Below are positions 35,386 to 47,439 of a stretch of 64,000 nt of DNA, in pieces. Origin of the DNA: Ziziphus jujuba. Taxonomy: Eukaryota > Streptophyta > Magnoliopsida > Rosales > Rhamnaceae. Under the pieces are notes generated by a model that was given only the letters and a program-made list of their open reading frames with translations, did not search any database and was not told the DNA's origin. The stretch's first letter is position 1. The number at the start of each line of letters is the position of its first letter. Position numbers and translations under genes: made by a program. The stretch lies in the NCBI RefSeq assembly GCF_031755915.1, contig NC_083388.1, positions 13,156,501 through 13,220,500 of the forward strand. Reading direction: 5' to 3'.

Positions 35386-36177
35386 GGGATGTTTGGTAAA
35401 AAGAAAAATATTAAAGAAAACTGATTTTTGAGAATTAGTTTGTTGAGATTCAATGTCTTGATAATGAGTTTTTTTGAGATTTTTTTTTATAATATTTGGT
35501 TAATTATAGAGAAAAATAAAACTTACAAGTAATTAAATAAATTTATACATTAAAATTAAAAAATAAAATTATATTTAAAAAAATACGTAATATCAGTTTC
35601 TCAGAAAATTTTAAAATAACATCTCTTTATGTGGTGTTTGGGTAGTGGTAAAGTTAGTGGGAATTTAAAATTCTGTAGGAAAGTGAAATTTTCTCTTGTT
35701 TGGGTAATTTTTAAGAAAATGAATTTGTGAACCTCAGTGAAAAATAAATCTCGTAATGTGGAAAACTAACAGAGAAAGTAGATCCTACTAAAGATGTGTC
35801 ATTCTAAAATTTCTTGAGAAACTGATATTACGTATTTTTTTAAATACAATTTTATCCTTTAATTTTAATGTATAAATTTATTTTATTACTTGTAAGTCTA
35901 TTTTCCTCTATAATTAACCAAACACTATAAAAAAAATTTCAAAAAAATTTATATTCAGGAAACTGAATCCCAAAAAACTAATTTCCAAGAATCAGTTTCC
36001 TTGAATACTTTCCCTTTTACCAAACACCCCATTTGTAGAATCTAATTTCCCTATTAGTTTCCCACATTACGAGATTTATTTTGCACTGAGACCCACAAAT
36101 TCATTCTCTTAAAAATTATCCAAACATGAGAAAATTTTACTTTTCTAGGTCACTAACTTTACCATTACCTAAACACC
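35386..36177. mobile_element. Self-nested inverted-repeat (MITE) pair
   Basis: Four blocks lie in the order A (35388-35625), B (35632-35785), A' (about 35812-36029), B' (about 36034-36177), where A' and B' are reverse complements of A and B. For example gtttggtaaaaag in A pairs with cttttaccaaac in A', and gtggtaaagttagtg in B pairs with cactaactttaccat in B'. The simplest reading is one element (A...B') into whose middle a second, inverted copy (B...A') inserted. All ends carry the GTGTTTGG-type terminus. A degenerate 8-bp duplication (ctttatgt / ccatttgt) may bracket the inner copy. Confidence 0.65.
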
Positions 36178-36584
36178 CGATTAATAGAGAATAGTTTATA
36201 TAACAAAGAGGCGAAGGCTTTCCTAATTATGTCTCTTTTAACAAACTTTAGATTTCACATCTACAATATGAATATTATTTAAAGCATTTCCTAATTATAA
36301 TTTTTTAATTATTTCATACTTTTTATTTTAAAAATCCATTATTTTATAAAAGACTTCAAATAACTTTTTAATATAAAATATTAATTTTTAGCTCTTTAAA
36401 TGTAGAAAATCAACTTTCTATTTCAATATTATATTATTTTAATTTAATTACGTATATAAAAGTTATACTTTTTATTATAATTAAAAAGATATTCTTTATT
36501 TTTAAAAGTTTAACAGAAATGCTTTTGTAGATTTGAATCATATCTATGTGAAAATAAATATTAATAAAGATAGAGTTAGCATTT

Positions 36585-36909
36585 AAGGCCGATCCTAAAA
36601 TTTAAAATGCCCTATACAAAATTCAAGAAAATATCCCATTTTTTACCTATTTATATATATAAAAGCTTCTTTCATATATCTAAAAACACAAATATATAAC
36701 AAATAATAATAAAAATATTATAATAATCATTGATTATAAAACTATTACATAACAAAAATAGCATTTCAATTTCTTTTTATATACCATGAAAGAAAAAAAA
36801 AAAACTATAATTAGAGCACTTAATTTATGCTTGAAAGCACTACTAAAATTCCCATCCAAGCCAATCTACTAACATCTTTTAGTAATTCCATAAGAATAGA
36901 CCTTTAACC

Positions 36910-36941
<32 letters not shown>

Positions 36942-37465
36942 AGCAAATACGTTACGTAATACCGTGTTACACCTTGAAATGCAACAAATCTTGTAAAAAT
37001 AATTTTTCTTGCATTTCTAGAAGCAAAATCATTAATTAAACTCGTATAATCAGTATTTATCTAGAAAATTTATCTTTACGACCCTTTTCCAATGAAATAT
37101 CTTTTATAGGACCATTTACCACTACCAAATTTTTAGATTATATATCAAAATTATCCCAAATTCCTGGACAACGAATATTAGAAGGAATGAACCTATTATC
37201 AATTAAATCATTTAAGTTTTCAATTTTATCATTTTCATTGTTGACTTTAACATCAAAATCTTCATTTTTATTATTTTGATCTAGTTGACGGTTATTATTA
37301 AATTTTCCATTAAATTTTCAGCTACATAGTGTAAATTTTGTGGTTCTTTAACAATGAATCTATGAAGAGCATATTTTTAAAATTGCATAAACTGTTCATT
37401 TTTTTCTCTTCGTTTTTCATATCCAGATAGTTGTTTTCTAGGTAACATTTTAATTTTTTATTACC
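36585..37465 (-). pseudogene. Degenerate hAT transposase fragment, antisense
   Basis: The minus strand from 37460 reads a broken start of a TTF zinc-finger/DUF4371-type hAT transposase: PRKQLSGYEKRREKNEQF, then pieces resembling the IWDN and VEKGPI blocks seen in the larger hAT at 40 kb. At 36585-36630 the sequence ggccgatcctaaaattt resembles a terminal inverted repeat of this family. Stops and frameshifts are frequent, the C-terminal half is missing, and a run of 30 A (36911-36940) lies inside. It is a deletion derivative. Confidence 0.55.
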
Positions 37466-38169
37466 AAAAAAAAAAAAAAAACACAATAGGAAACAAAACT
37501 GAATAAAACTAATACAAAAGTTAATAGAGAATACTGGAAAATATAACTTAAATTATGGTAAAACAAAAACAAAGAGGCACACTGGCAAAAGATTACAGAA
37601 GCATATAAATAAAATTGTAAGTAACACAACTATAGAAAATATGAAAGATTTTTCCTTTTTTTTATTTCTTTTAATAAGATAAAATTTCTCAAAAAACTAT
37701 TAATTAAAGTCTTAGACTAGTTAAATCTGAATAAAATATCCACTTTTTCACTTTCCATAAAATAATATATCAATATATCTTTATTAATTAGTTTTGTATA
37801 TGGTGATATTTACTATGCGTTATTATATAGATTTCCTTAACTATATTCAATCATATTTAATTGTAATATGTGCTTCAAGAATAATAAAAAAATCTTGTTA
37901 ATTAATATGTTATTTTTTTTTTCCAAAAAATATATATCATCTAATCCTTTTATCCCCTAAATTTTGTGCCTATTAATTTGGGCAAAAATAACTTTTTCAA
38001 AAACTTTTTAAATAAAAAAATACGCACATACACATTCACACACGCATATATATATATATATATATAGCCATATATTTATGGCTATGGTGGTCTTGTGTTT
38101 GTAGAGTTCTGTGCAGTTGCACATCTTGTACGCTATGAGGACGAGCCTTATTAACACCCTTCTAGTTGT

Positions 38170-39060
38170 ATATAGATAGGACAAGCTTGTAAACTTTTTA
38201 TAATTTAAGATATGTTTTACACTTAGAAAGTTAAAGAGTTCAAATAACATTTTTTCCTATTCTCACTGGTGGTCCAAGTCCATATCTTCCAAAAACCCTT
38301 TTTCTTAAAAAATTCTTCTATACTAAAGCCTTGCTCCCATTCTTTAATACCATCAAGTTATGAATTATTAGCTAAGATAGGAAGCCAAATCATCGCATAA
38401 GGGTAAAATACATGCATTGGATAGCAAGTATCAGCCTTGGGCGAGCTAGTTGTTCTACACTTTTTACTAGGTGTAGCTTGTTTCCGTCGGTCGGAAAAGG
38501 TTTTTGTCTATTGATTTTTATAATATTATAGTACCCTTTAGAATAAGAAGGTAACATTTTGGACATGGTTAGTTGATTGGGGGCCCAAATCAAAGCTGAT
38601 ACTTCTCTGAGCTTTTTGCAAATTCCAATTATCTTCTAGACCCTATAATATCCAACTTATAAAGTTAAGAGATCAAATAACATTTTTTTCCTTTTAATTT
38701 AGAATATATTCTAATATCTAATAAAAAACTGTCGTCTCAACTTCTAATTAAAAGAATTCTTTGTAATTTAAATTATTATTATTATTTTTTGATAAACTCA
38801 AGAAGAAAATTTTATTACCAAGTTATCATTAATTAAAATGATTTTAATATAAAAATATAAATTAATAAAAGTGACAAAGTTTGATGACAGAGTATAAGTT
38901 AATAAATATTAATATATTATATATATATATATATAATTTTTTTATTATGCAAATATTCATAAAGATGATGGTTTTTAAAAAACCATAATCAATATTATTA
39001 CATAAAAATAACAATTTCTTTAAACATTATCATTTTTTGAATATCCACATATATATATAT
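38170..39060. repeat. Segment duplicated at 50790-51220
   Basis: About 400 bp here (38655-39060) match 50835-51220 with scattered differences; a shared landmark is gataaactcaagaagaaaa. A shorter block at 38170-38258 also matches the start of the right-hand copy. Between them, 38259-38659 is bracketed by two copies of a 30-bp stretch containing gttcaaataacattttt, so extra DNA was inserted or duplicated in this copy. Confidence 0.6.
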
Positions 39061-39065
39061 ATATA

Positions 39066-39208
39066 TATAGGATAAGACCACGGTGTGGACGGTCCGCATG
39101 CTGACCAGCACTACATATAGCAAAGCTGATATATATATTTTTTTTCAAAATATCGGTTTTGGTGTTGGTCCGCATGCGGACCGTCCACACTGTAACCTCG
39201 TCCTATAT
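39066..39208. mobile_element. Palindromic MITE with GC-rich arms
   Basis: The arms 39066-39110 and 39162-39207 are inverted repeats of about 43 bp. Both contain gtggacggtccgcatgc, and the outer ends read ataggacgagg/ataggataag. Both ends are in TA repeats, suggesting a TA target. The loop is about 50 bp. It lies immediately left of the hAT transposon. Confidence 0.75.
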
Positions 39209-40100
39209 ATATATACAAGGCCGACTGAAGGCATAGGTCACCAAGGCATATGCTTAGGGTGACTGTTGTTAGGATTCTAAATTATCTTTAATTGATCATT
39301 TATTGCTATAATTATCCATAATTATTTTTATTTTTGGAAAAGAACACTAATAAGGTTTAATTGAAACTTTTTATATTCTATTTCTATAATTAATTAGATT
39401 GTAACAGTACAAAAAAAAAAAAAGAGAAAAAATACATATTAAAAACTCATTCTTGTTTATGCATAGTTTCTGCGTTTTTTTCTCTTGCTAACTTCCTTTA
39501 TTCTCTTCTCATTCACTCATCTTTTATATTTGTTTAATTTTTGATACTCATAATACATAATTGCAATTCTAATCCAGACGGCTCCTAAATAAAAGGTAAT
39601 CTTGTTGGTTTTTATTTATTTTAATGATTCATTCTCCTCATTTATATATATTATTTTATACGAATTCATGATGTAGTTATTTACTAATCATTCTTATTAT
39701 TCTTATACATATATATAGCTCACAGCTTTGTTCTGTATTTTGTGTTTTTATTTTTTTTCTTTATATTTTTTATTCAACTAAGTTGATTAGATTTTAATCC
39801 TTACATGGTGTTTTTAATTTGGGCCAATTAATTCTCCTAGATGCTCATTCTAATTAATCTAAATAAAAGTTAATATTTGTTTGTTCTTTTATCATATTCA
39901 TGCAGGTAACAGTGTCATACTTTAAAGTATCATCAAATTAAAAGTGCAAGGCACAAATCAGGTTCTATTGTTTCTTTAATTTTAAGCATTTTAATTTTGA
40001 TAAAATATTAGGGATCTATATTTTCTATTATTTGAATATAAATATTTCTGTTAGAAAATATGAGTCTGGATATGCAAAATGTATGGAAAAAAAAAAAAAA

Positions 40101-41749
40101 ACAGAAGAATTTGTTCAATCTCAAAAAGGAGCGTTTGATATGTTTGTTACTAATACTAAAAATCAAAACTCAAAAAATCAATTTAAAATTTAAATGAAAA
40201 AACAATTGAATTTTCATTAGAAGATGATAATTTATTAGGACAAAAAGAAATCTGTCAAGAACTTTCTAATAATCATAAATCTAATTCACCAAATATTAAT
40301 ATTAACGAAGAAGATAATAATAATTTAGAAGAAGATGAATTAGTTGATCAAGAAGATAAATTTTTTAATGATATTGATGAAACTATTGTTAAAAATATAT
40401 ATGATCCAGCACAACGGGAAAACATAAATACAAATTCAATAGATTTATTAGTTGAAAAAGGTCCAATTAGAGAAACCAATTTATGTTTTCCCAATGATGA
40501 AAAATCTAGACATTTTTCTATTGTTCATTACATTAAAAAATTACCAATGGAGAAAAACATGATAGGAGATGGCTAGTATATTCAAAAGAATTAGATAAAG
40601 TATTTTGTTTTTGTTGTAAATTATTTAGTCAAAAATCAATTACAATTCAATTAGCAAATGAAAGATGTCAAGATTGGAAAAATCTTACTGCCAAACTTAA
40701 AAGCCATGAAACAAGCAGTGAACATATTATAAATATGAATATTTGGTTTGATGTTGAAATGAGATTACTTAAAACTAAAACTATTGATCAAAATTTACAA
40801 GAAAAGATAAACAAGGAAAAAGAGCATTGGAGGAACGTATTAGTAACAATTATTGCTATAGTTAAAAATCTTGCAAAAAATAATTTGGCATTTCGTGGTA
40901 CAAATGAGAAGATTTATCAAGATAACAATGGAAATTTTTTAAGTTTAATTGAAATGATTGCAGAATTTGATCCTATAATGCAAGAACACCTTAAACGTAT
41001 CCAAAATGGTGAAATTCATAATCATTACCTTGGCCATAACATAAAAATGAGTTAATAAATATATTAGGATTAGAAATAAAAAGTATTATAATTAAAAAAA
41101 ATAAAAGAAGCAAAATGCTTTTCAATTATACTTGATTGTACTCCAGATATAAGTCGTCAAGAACAAATGTCTTTTATATTAAGATGTGTAGATATTTTGA
41201 CAAATCCAATCAAAATAGAAGAGTATTTTTTAGAATTTTTAAAAGTGGATGATACAGCAGGGAAATGTCTTTTTGATATGCTTACCAGTGTAATAAAAAA
41301 ATTTGAACTTGATATAAATGATATAAGAGGACAAGGATATGATAGTGGGTCTAATATGAAAGGTAAACAACAAGGCATACAATTGAGATTGTTAGATATA
41401 AATTCCGAAGCTTTTTATATACCATGTGATTGTTATAGTCTTAATTTAGTGCTTTCTGATATGGCTAATTCTTGTCCTAGTGCTATAACATTTTTTGGTG
41501 TGACACAATGTATATACTTATTATTTTCTTCTTCTACAAAAAGATGGAAAATTTTCCATGACCATGTTTCTAATTTAACTCTTAAACCATTGTCACAAAC
41601 ACGTTGGGAAAGTCTTCTTGAAAGTGTCATAGCAATAAAATATCAAGCTCCACACATAAGAGAAGCTTTATATCAACTAGCAGAAGCTAGTGATGATCCT
41701 AAAACAAAAGTGAAGCAATTTCTTTAGCAACATATGAGATTAAAAATTT
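40101..41749 (+). pseudogene. hAT transposase, N-terminal half
   Basis: A TTF zinc-finger/DUF4371-type hAT transposase, which cuts and pastes the element in the nucleus. The pieces, in order and in shifting frames, are SQKGAFDMF near 40115, VEKGPIRE and FPNDEKSRHFS near 40450-40515, KELDKVFCFCCKLFSQ near 40590-40630, and an open block 40735-41055 (LAFRGTNEKIY). A second open block follows at 41167-41727 (GQGYDSGSNMKGKQQG, QTRWESLLESV). Several frameshifts and stops (for example near 40545, 41055 and 41700) make it non-functional. At 41750 the Gypsy LTR begins, so the coding sequence is cut. The second half is at 49683. Confidence 0.85.
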
Positions 41750-42861
41750 TGATAAGAATCCACCTCTGCCCGTACAACTAACAACTTGTTAGGGTGTTAA
41801 TCCAATACATTTGAAGACCAGGCCAATCACTAAAGCACAAGCTAAGAGATTTAAGGATAACCTGGCTGGATTTATATAAGGAGTTGTCAATTTTTAAAAG
41901 GGTTTGTCAATACGCGACGATTCAAAGCCTGTTTTAAGCATTCAAGTGATGGAGGTCAATACGGACCCGGGTAGCAGTTTTAGAGCATTTGTGGACTTCT
42001 GGTAGCAAGGAATGGGTTCAACACTTATTGAACTCAATTGATATCACTAAGAGGTCATAGAATCAAGTCATGGTAGAAGCAAAAGCAACCAAAGAGGCCA
42101 TTTGCGCATGGAAAACATTTTTGGCCGAAAATGCATCTTTTGCCATTGAGATTGAAGTATCTTGATGATTAAGCCCTTTCTCTTTGTTCCAATAAAGGAA
42201 AACGTATGGGAATCATAATTAATCCTATTTTACATCCTACATGGTACATTGGATCTGATTTAGAGCTTTTACAAGTTGGAAATCGATCAAAAATACCTCA
42301 GTTGTCAAACTAGTTTCCTAATTTGAATTTGATTTTTTGTTTTAGGAAACTATTTTTTATTTTGGTTTTTATTTAATTTTTTGCTGGAAAAATTAACTTA
42401 GAAAGTTGATATTATATTATTTTAATTGTATTCCTAATTCAAAATAAAGAAATTAATTAATCCAAATTAGTTGACGAAAGTCATAAAATTTGGCCACATC
42501 ATGTTTCCTTCACTATGGCTGAATTTTATCTTTGTGTTTTAGGGGTTTTTATTTCATGACTTTAGCTTATTTAAGGGATTATTTTTCAATAAGAATATAG
42601 CTTAGAATTTTTACAGAAAATAATTTGTGAGAAAGAATTCTCTTTGTTCTTTTTGAACACCTAAAACACCATTAGAGAGTAAGTGTTTTAGTTTGACTTA
42701 TTAATAGGACATCCATCACTTATGGTGGCATATTTGATATACCAAGGTTTCTATTCATACGTTGATTAAGGTTTGAGGTGATCATAAGAACTTGAACTTA
42801 ATTTTTTGATCTGGACTAATATAATATGAGTTTAGGTGCAAGTCGACCCATGTTCATATCA
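41750..42861 (+). repeat. Gypsy family A 5' LTR
   Basis: 1112 bp from TGATAAGAAT to CATATCA, aligned with 48554-49682 and with the LTRs at 75, 3604 and 61762. The tRNA primer site begins two bases after it. Confidence 0.92.
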
Positions 42862-42863
42862 TT

Positions 42864-42875
42864 TGGTATCAAAGC
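42864..42875 (+). other. Gypsy primer-binding site
   Basis: TGGTATCAAAGC differs by one base from TGGTATCAGAGC, the complement of initiator methionine tRNA. It lies two bases after the 5' LTR. Confidence 0.85.
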
Positions 42876-44000
42876 TGAATTTTAATTCAAGTTTGATCTA
42901 TGTTATTTGTTTTATTTTGTTTTATGTTAATCTGCAATTTTAGCATTAGGTTAAGTTTGCTTCTATTTTCTTCATGTTCTGAATTCAAAAAAAAAAAAAA
43001 AAAAAAAAAACAGATTTTTCATAGCCAAATTTGTTCTTTATTTTGTCGAAATTTTTTGCTTCTAGTTTGTTGGTTGTTTTGCATATTAGTTCATAGTAAT
43101 TTTGGTTATTATTGATTTTTTTTTTTGCTTTTTTAATCTTAAATTAGTTGCATTCATATATTCCCCCCAAAAAAAAAAAAAAAAAGGATTTGCGACAACA
43201 TATTGCAAACTCACAAATTTTGCAATTTGTGTGGCCACGAGTTTGAGCTTGTGTTTGGTTTGGAATTGTGGTTTGTGCACTGTTTGGTGCTGCTGGAAAT
43301 TGTGTTTGCATCATTTTATTTGTGATAAAAAAAAGAACAAAAAAAAAAAAAAGAGAAAAGCCAAATGCTTATAATAAAAAAAAATTTGCAAAAGGCCGGT
43401 TTTGTTTGAAAGTTTGGAATTTGAATTTGTTTGAGTTGGAAAAAGTGAATTTGTGATATTTGGATTTGCTGGAATTCAATATTTGCTGCTGGATATTTTA
43501 ATTTTGAGTGCTAAAAATTGTTTGGATTAAATTTGGTAAAGAATTCAAAACAAAAACTTAAAATTATAAGAACTACAACCAACAACTAGTCCATATTTTG
43601 TTCAAAATTGTTCTTGTACGTTGTTTGAATTTATTTCCTAAATTTTATCCTTGAATTTTTGATTTCTTAATATTTTGGTCTAATTTCAAAAATTGCTTGT
43701 TGAATTACCCTATTTTTGGTTAGTTAGGCTAAGACTAGGTTTTGTTAATTTACTCGGTATTTGTTCTTTTTGTTGCTGTTTTGTTGATAAGTTTAATTAA
43801 GGCATACTTGTGATCTAGTTGCTATTTTGTGTGTATTTTAATTAGAACTTTGAAAAAGTCTTGTGATTGGAAAAAGGCAAGAAAGTGTGAGCTTAAAAGA
43901 GGGTAAAAGTCAAAACTAATGTGCAAACACAAGTGTCGAGATCTTATTTGAATGAAACACGTGAGGAAGTGATTTTAGAGAGAATTTTTGTGTTATTTAT
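42876..44000 (+). other. Gypsy 5' leader, no coding capacity
   Basis: The untranslated leader of the element, rich in poly-A/T runs (for example 42988-43010 and 43169-43186). Short open frames here have no known domain. Confidence 0.6.
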
Positions 44001-44006
44001 ACTAAC

Positions 44007-45376
44007 ATGGTAGATTCAAGGATGAGAAGAGGAGATGGCTCATTTAGAAATAATGAAGAGGAATCCGTAGGGTTCAAGGGTGACTCTCAAGCAACAGGAA
44101 GTAGAGGTGAACTTACTGACTTGATGGCAGTCTTACAACAACATCAAAGGATGAGTGCTTGCTTTGATCACCTAGATCAAAGGATGGAAAAGTTAGAAAC
44201 ATCACAAGGTGGGCCGAATTAAAGGTTTGATGTACATGGAGGCCTAGGTTGAGGTCGAAGAGGCCGTGGACGACATAGAGAAGAATTCGGGGATAGTAAT
44301 TTTGGAGATAATCCTGAAGAGGAAATTGATAATGAAATTGATAATGTTTTTGCACTCTAAGGAAGGCCAACCTGTGGGAGACAAGCTAGAGAAGAAGATG
44401 ATGATCTTAGAAATATTAAAGTCAACATCCCGCCATTTATGGGAAAGAGTGATCCGGAAGCTTACCTAGAGTGGGAGGAGCGAAAGGAGATGATTTTTTT
44501 ATTGTCATAACTATTCGGAGGCTAAGAAGTTTAAATTGGCAGCTTTAGAGTTTGGACACTATGCACTCCAATGGTGGACAAATGAACAAAGTACATGAAG
44601 AAGAGTTGGAGATGAATTGATTACTACTTGGTGTCCAATGAAAGGAGCCATGAGGAAGAGATTTGTATCGACTCACTATCATAGGTTGTTGCATCAAAGA
44701 CTCCAATCATTAACTCAATGAAGTAGAACCATAGAGGACTACTACAAGGAGATGGAGATGCTCATGATGAGGTTGAGCATGAATGAAGATTGAATGGCAA
44801 TCATGACATGGTTTCTAGGTGGGTTGAATTGCGAGATAGCCAATCAAGTAGAATTGTAACAATATGTGGAATTGGAAGAGATGTTGCATGTGGCTATACT
44901 TGAGAACCAAATCAAGAGGAGGGGTACAAGGTCACGGTTTGGAGGAGTATCAAATAGGGGGAGATCAAATTCAAGTGTTTGGAGAAGCAATCCCACATAT
45001 GACACGAAGCCAAAACTGAAGCATGGTGAAGAAAGTTCTACTTGGCCAAAAAAGGAAGTCAACATCGAATCTATCCAAGCACCAAGAATTGAAGGTAAAT
45101 CTTAGTCTAAACCTTCAAGAACTAGAGATATTGTATGTTTTAAGTGCTAATCATGGTACTGAAAGGTAATGTAGATTTGGAATCTAAAAGTGAGGAATCC
45201 AAGGAAGATGTTGAATTTGTTGATGAAGAAATTGGAGATGAAGAACATGAGGAATTTGAAACACTCAAGGCTTCAAGGGATGAATTGAGCTTGGTGGCAA
45301 GAAGGGTTCTAACCGTGTACAAAGATGAGGATAAAATTCAAAGAGAGAACATCTTCCACACTCGATGTGACATTTA
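44007..45376 (+). pseudogene. Gypsy gag remnant
   Basis: The frame opens MVDSRMRRGDGS with a heptad-like stretch HQRMSACFDHLDQRMEKLE (about residues 47-65), typical of the start of these gag proteins. Later pieces include IPPFMGKSDPEAYLEWEE near 44430-44480, the core of the gag retrotransposon domain. An acidic tail with LVARRVL and ENIFHTRCD near 45290-45370 leads into the protease. At least eight stops or frameshifts break it. A zinc knuckle is not readable (only VCFKC-like traces near 45133). Confidence 0.8.
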
Positions 45377-45735
45377 AGGGAACATATGTAGTATGATAAT
45401 TGATAGTAGAAGTTGTGCTAATGTAATTAGTAATGTGGTAGTTGATAAATTAGGGTTAGCAACCATTAAACATACAGAAGCATATAGATTACAATGGCTT
45501 AATGATAATGGTGAGATGAAAGTAAACAAATAAGCCAAAGTAAAATTTAGTATTGATAAATATGTGGATGTTGTCTTATGTGATGTTGTTCCCATGCATG
45601 CTGATCATATTTTATTGGGGAGACCATGGCAATTTGATAAGGATGCCATACACTATAGAAGAGAGAATTCCATTTTTTTTCTAAATTTAAAGGAGTCGTT
45701 AACTCTAAGGGAAGTGTTTAGAGATCAACTTTAAA
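45377..45735 (+). pseudogene. Gypsy aspartic protease remnant
   Basis: IIDSRSCANVISN (from about 45400) corresponds to the active-site strand, usually IIDxGSxxNxxS. The flap and C-terminal block VVPMHADHILLGRPWQFDKDA (about 45585-45650) are well preserved in order. A stop at 45530 interrupts the frame. Confidence 0.7.
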
Positions 45736-45942
45736 TGCAACAAAGGAGGGAGGCTGAACGGCTCAAGGAGAAAGCAACAAAGGCACCCACGGTCTCACCA
45801 TCCATCTAAGAGGGTAGGTCCAAACTTGCTATCCAAGGTAAGTCTTCTAAACCCCAAATTTAGTGGAAAAAGCATGATAAACCCGAGAGTGAGAAAAATC
45901 TAGTAAAAGCCGAGAGTGAGGGAAGAAAAGGGAAGTTTGTGA

Positions 45943-47330
45943 GTGAGAAGGAAAGAGAAGAAAAAGGGGAATTTTTATCTTAGTCTTGGGGAAGTTGAAA
46001 AGGCATTTTTGAGTGATAAACCCTTGCTGGTAATTTATAAAGAAGTTTATTTAAATGATCAAGCTAACCTCGAAGAATATGAATTGCCAAGTTCTATCTC
46101 TTCTCTTTTACAGGATTTTGAAGATATCTTCTTGGAGAAGATTCCTAATGGTTTACCACATATCTGAGCGATTGAACATCAAATTGATTTTGTACCGGGA
46201 GCTATGATTCCTAGCAAGCCTACATATAGGAGTAATCCTAAGGAGACAAAGGAGCTACAAAGGCAGGTAAGTGAGTTATTAAACAAATGTTATATTTGTG
46301 AGAGCATGAGTCCATGTGCTGTTCCTGTTTTATTAGTTCCTAAGAAAGATGAGTCATGGCGTATGTGTGTAGATTGTAAATCCATAAATAACATAACCAT
46401 TAAATATAGGCATCCAATTTTTAGGTTAGATGATATGTTAGATGAATTACATGACGCATGCATGTTTACTAAAATTGATCTTAGGAGTGGATATCATCAA
46501 ATTAGGTTAAAAGATGGTGATGAATGGAAAACTGCATTTAAAACTAAATATGATTTTGTATGGGTGGTTAGTAATGCCATTTGATCTAACTAATGCACTT
46601 AGCACTTTCATGAGATTAACGAACTATGTTATGCACCTAATTATTGGAAAATTTGTGGTTGTTTATTTTATTGATATTCTTGTATATATAGGCATTTAGA
46701 TGAGCATGTAGAACATCTTAGGTTAGTTTTAGGAGTACTTAGGAAGGAAATATCATTTGCTAACCTCAAAAAGTGTGATTTTTGTAAAGTTGAATTGGTT
46801 TTTCTAGGATTTGTTATAAGTACTGCAGGAATTAAAGTTGATTAATCCAAGGTGAAAGCTATACAAGTGTGGCCGAAACCTACTTCTATCATTCAAATAA
46901 GAAGTTTTCATGGTTTGGTTAGTTTCTATAGGAGATTTGTCAAGGATTTTAGCACCATCATATCACCTTTGATCGATGTTGTCGAGAAGAACGTTGGGTT
47001 CAAATGGAGCAAAGCACAAGAGAAGTTTTTCAATTTGTTGAAAAAAAATTATTTAATGCACCTTTATTAGTATTGCTAAATTTTGAAAAAGTTTTTGAAA
47101 TTGAATATGATGCTTCGGGTGTAGGTATTGGAGCTGTTTTAATGCAAGAAGGAAGACGCATAGCACATTTTAGTTAGAATAGTGGCATTGAAGTACCCGA
47201 CATATGATAAAGACATGTATGTGTTGGTGAGGACTTTGGAGACATGGCAGCATTACTTAATGCCGAAGGAGTTTCTAATTCATACGAATCATGACTTATT
47301 GAAGTACATCAAAGGCTAAGGGAAGCTTAA
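45943..47330 (+). pseudogene. Gypsy reverse transcriptase-RNase H remnant
   Basis: RT fingers and palm are in the open block 46204-46584: [20 protein letters not shown], then [27 protein letters not shown]. The second aspartate motif, normally YFDDILVYS, reads YFIDILVY (near 46665). One catalytic aspartate is thus replaced by isoleucine and the enzyme could not work even without the frameshifts. The thumb and RNase H follow (PTSIIQIRSFHGLVSFYRRF from 46876; the EIEYDASGVGIGAVLMQEG block at about 47100). Confidence 0.85.
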
Positions 47331-47439
47331 TCGACGACATGATAAGTGGATTGAGTTCATTGAGACTTTTCCTGTACTAAACATGGTTTTAATAAATTTG
47401 ACATTTTTGAGGGATATTTGTTTAAGAAAAATCAACTTT

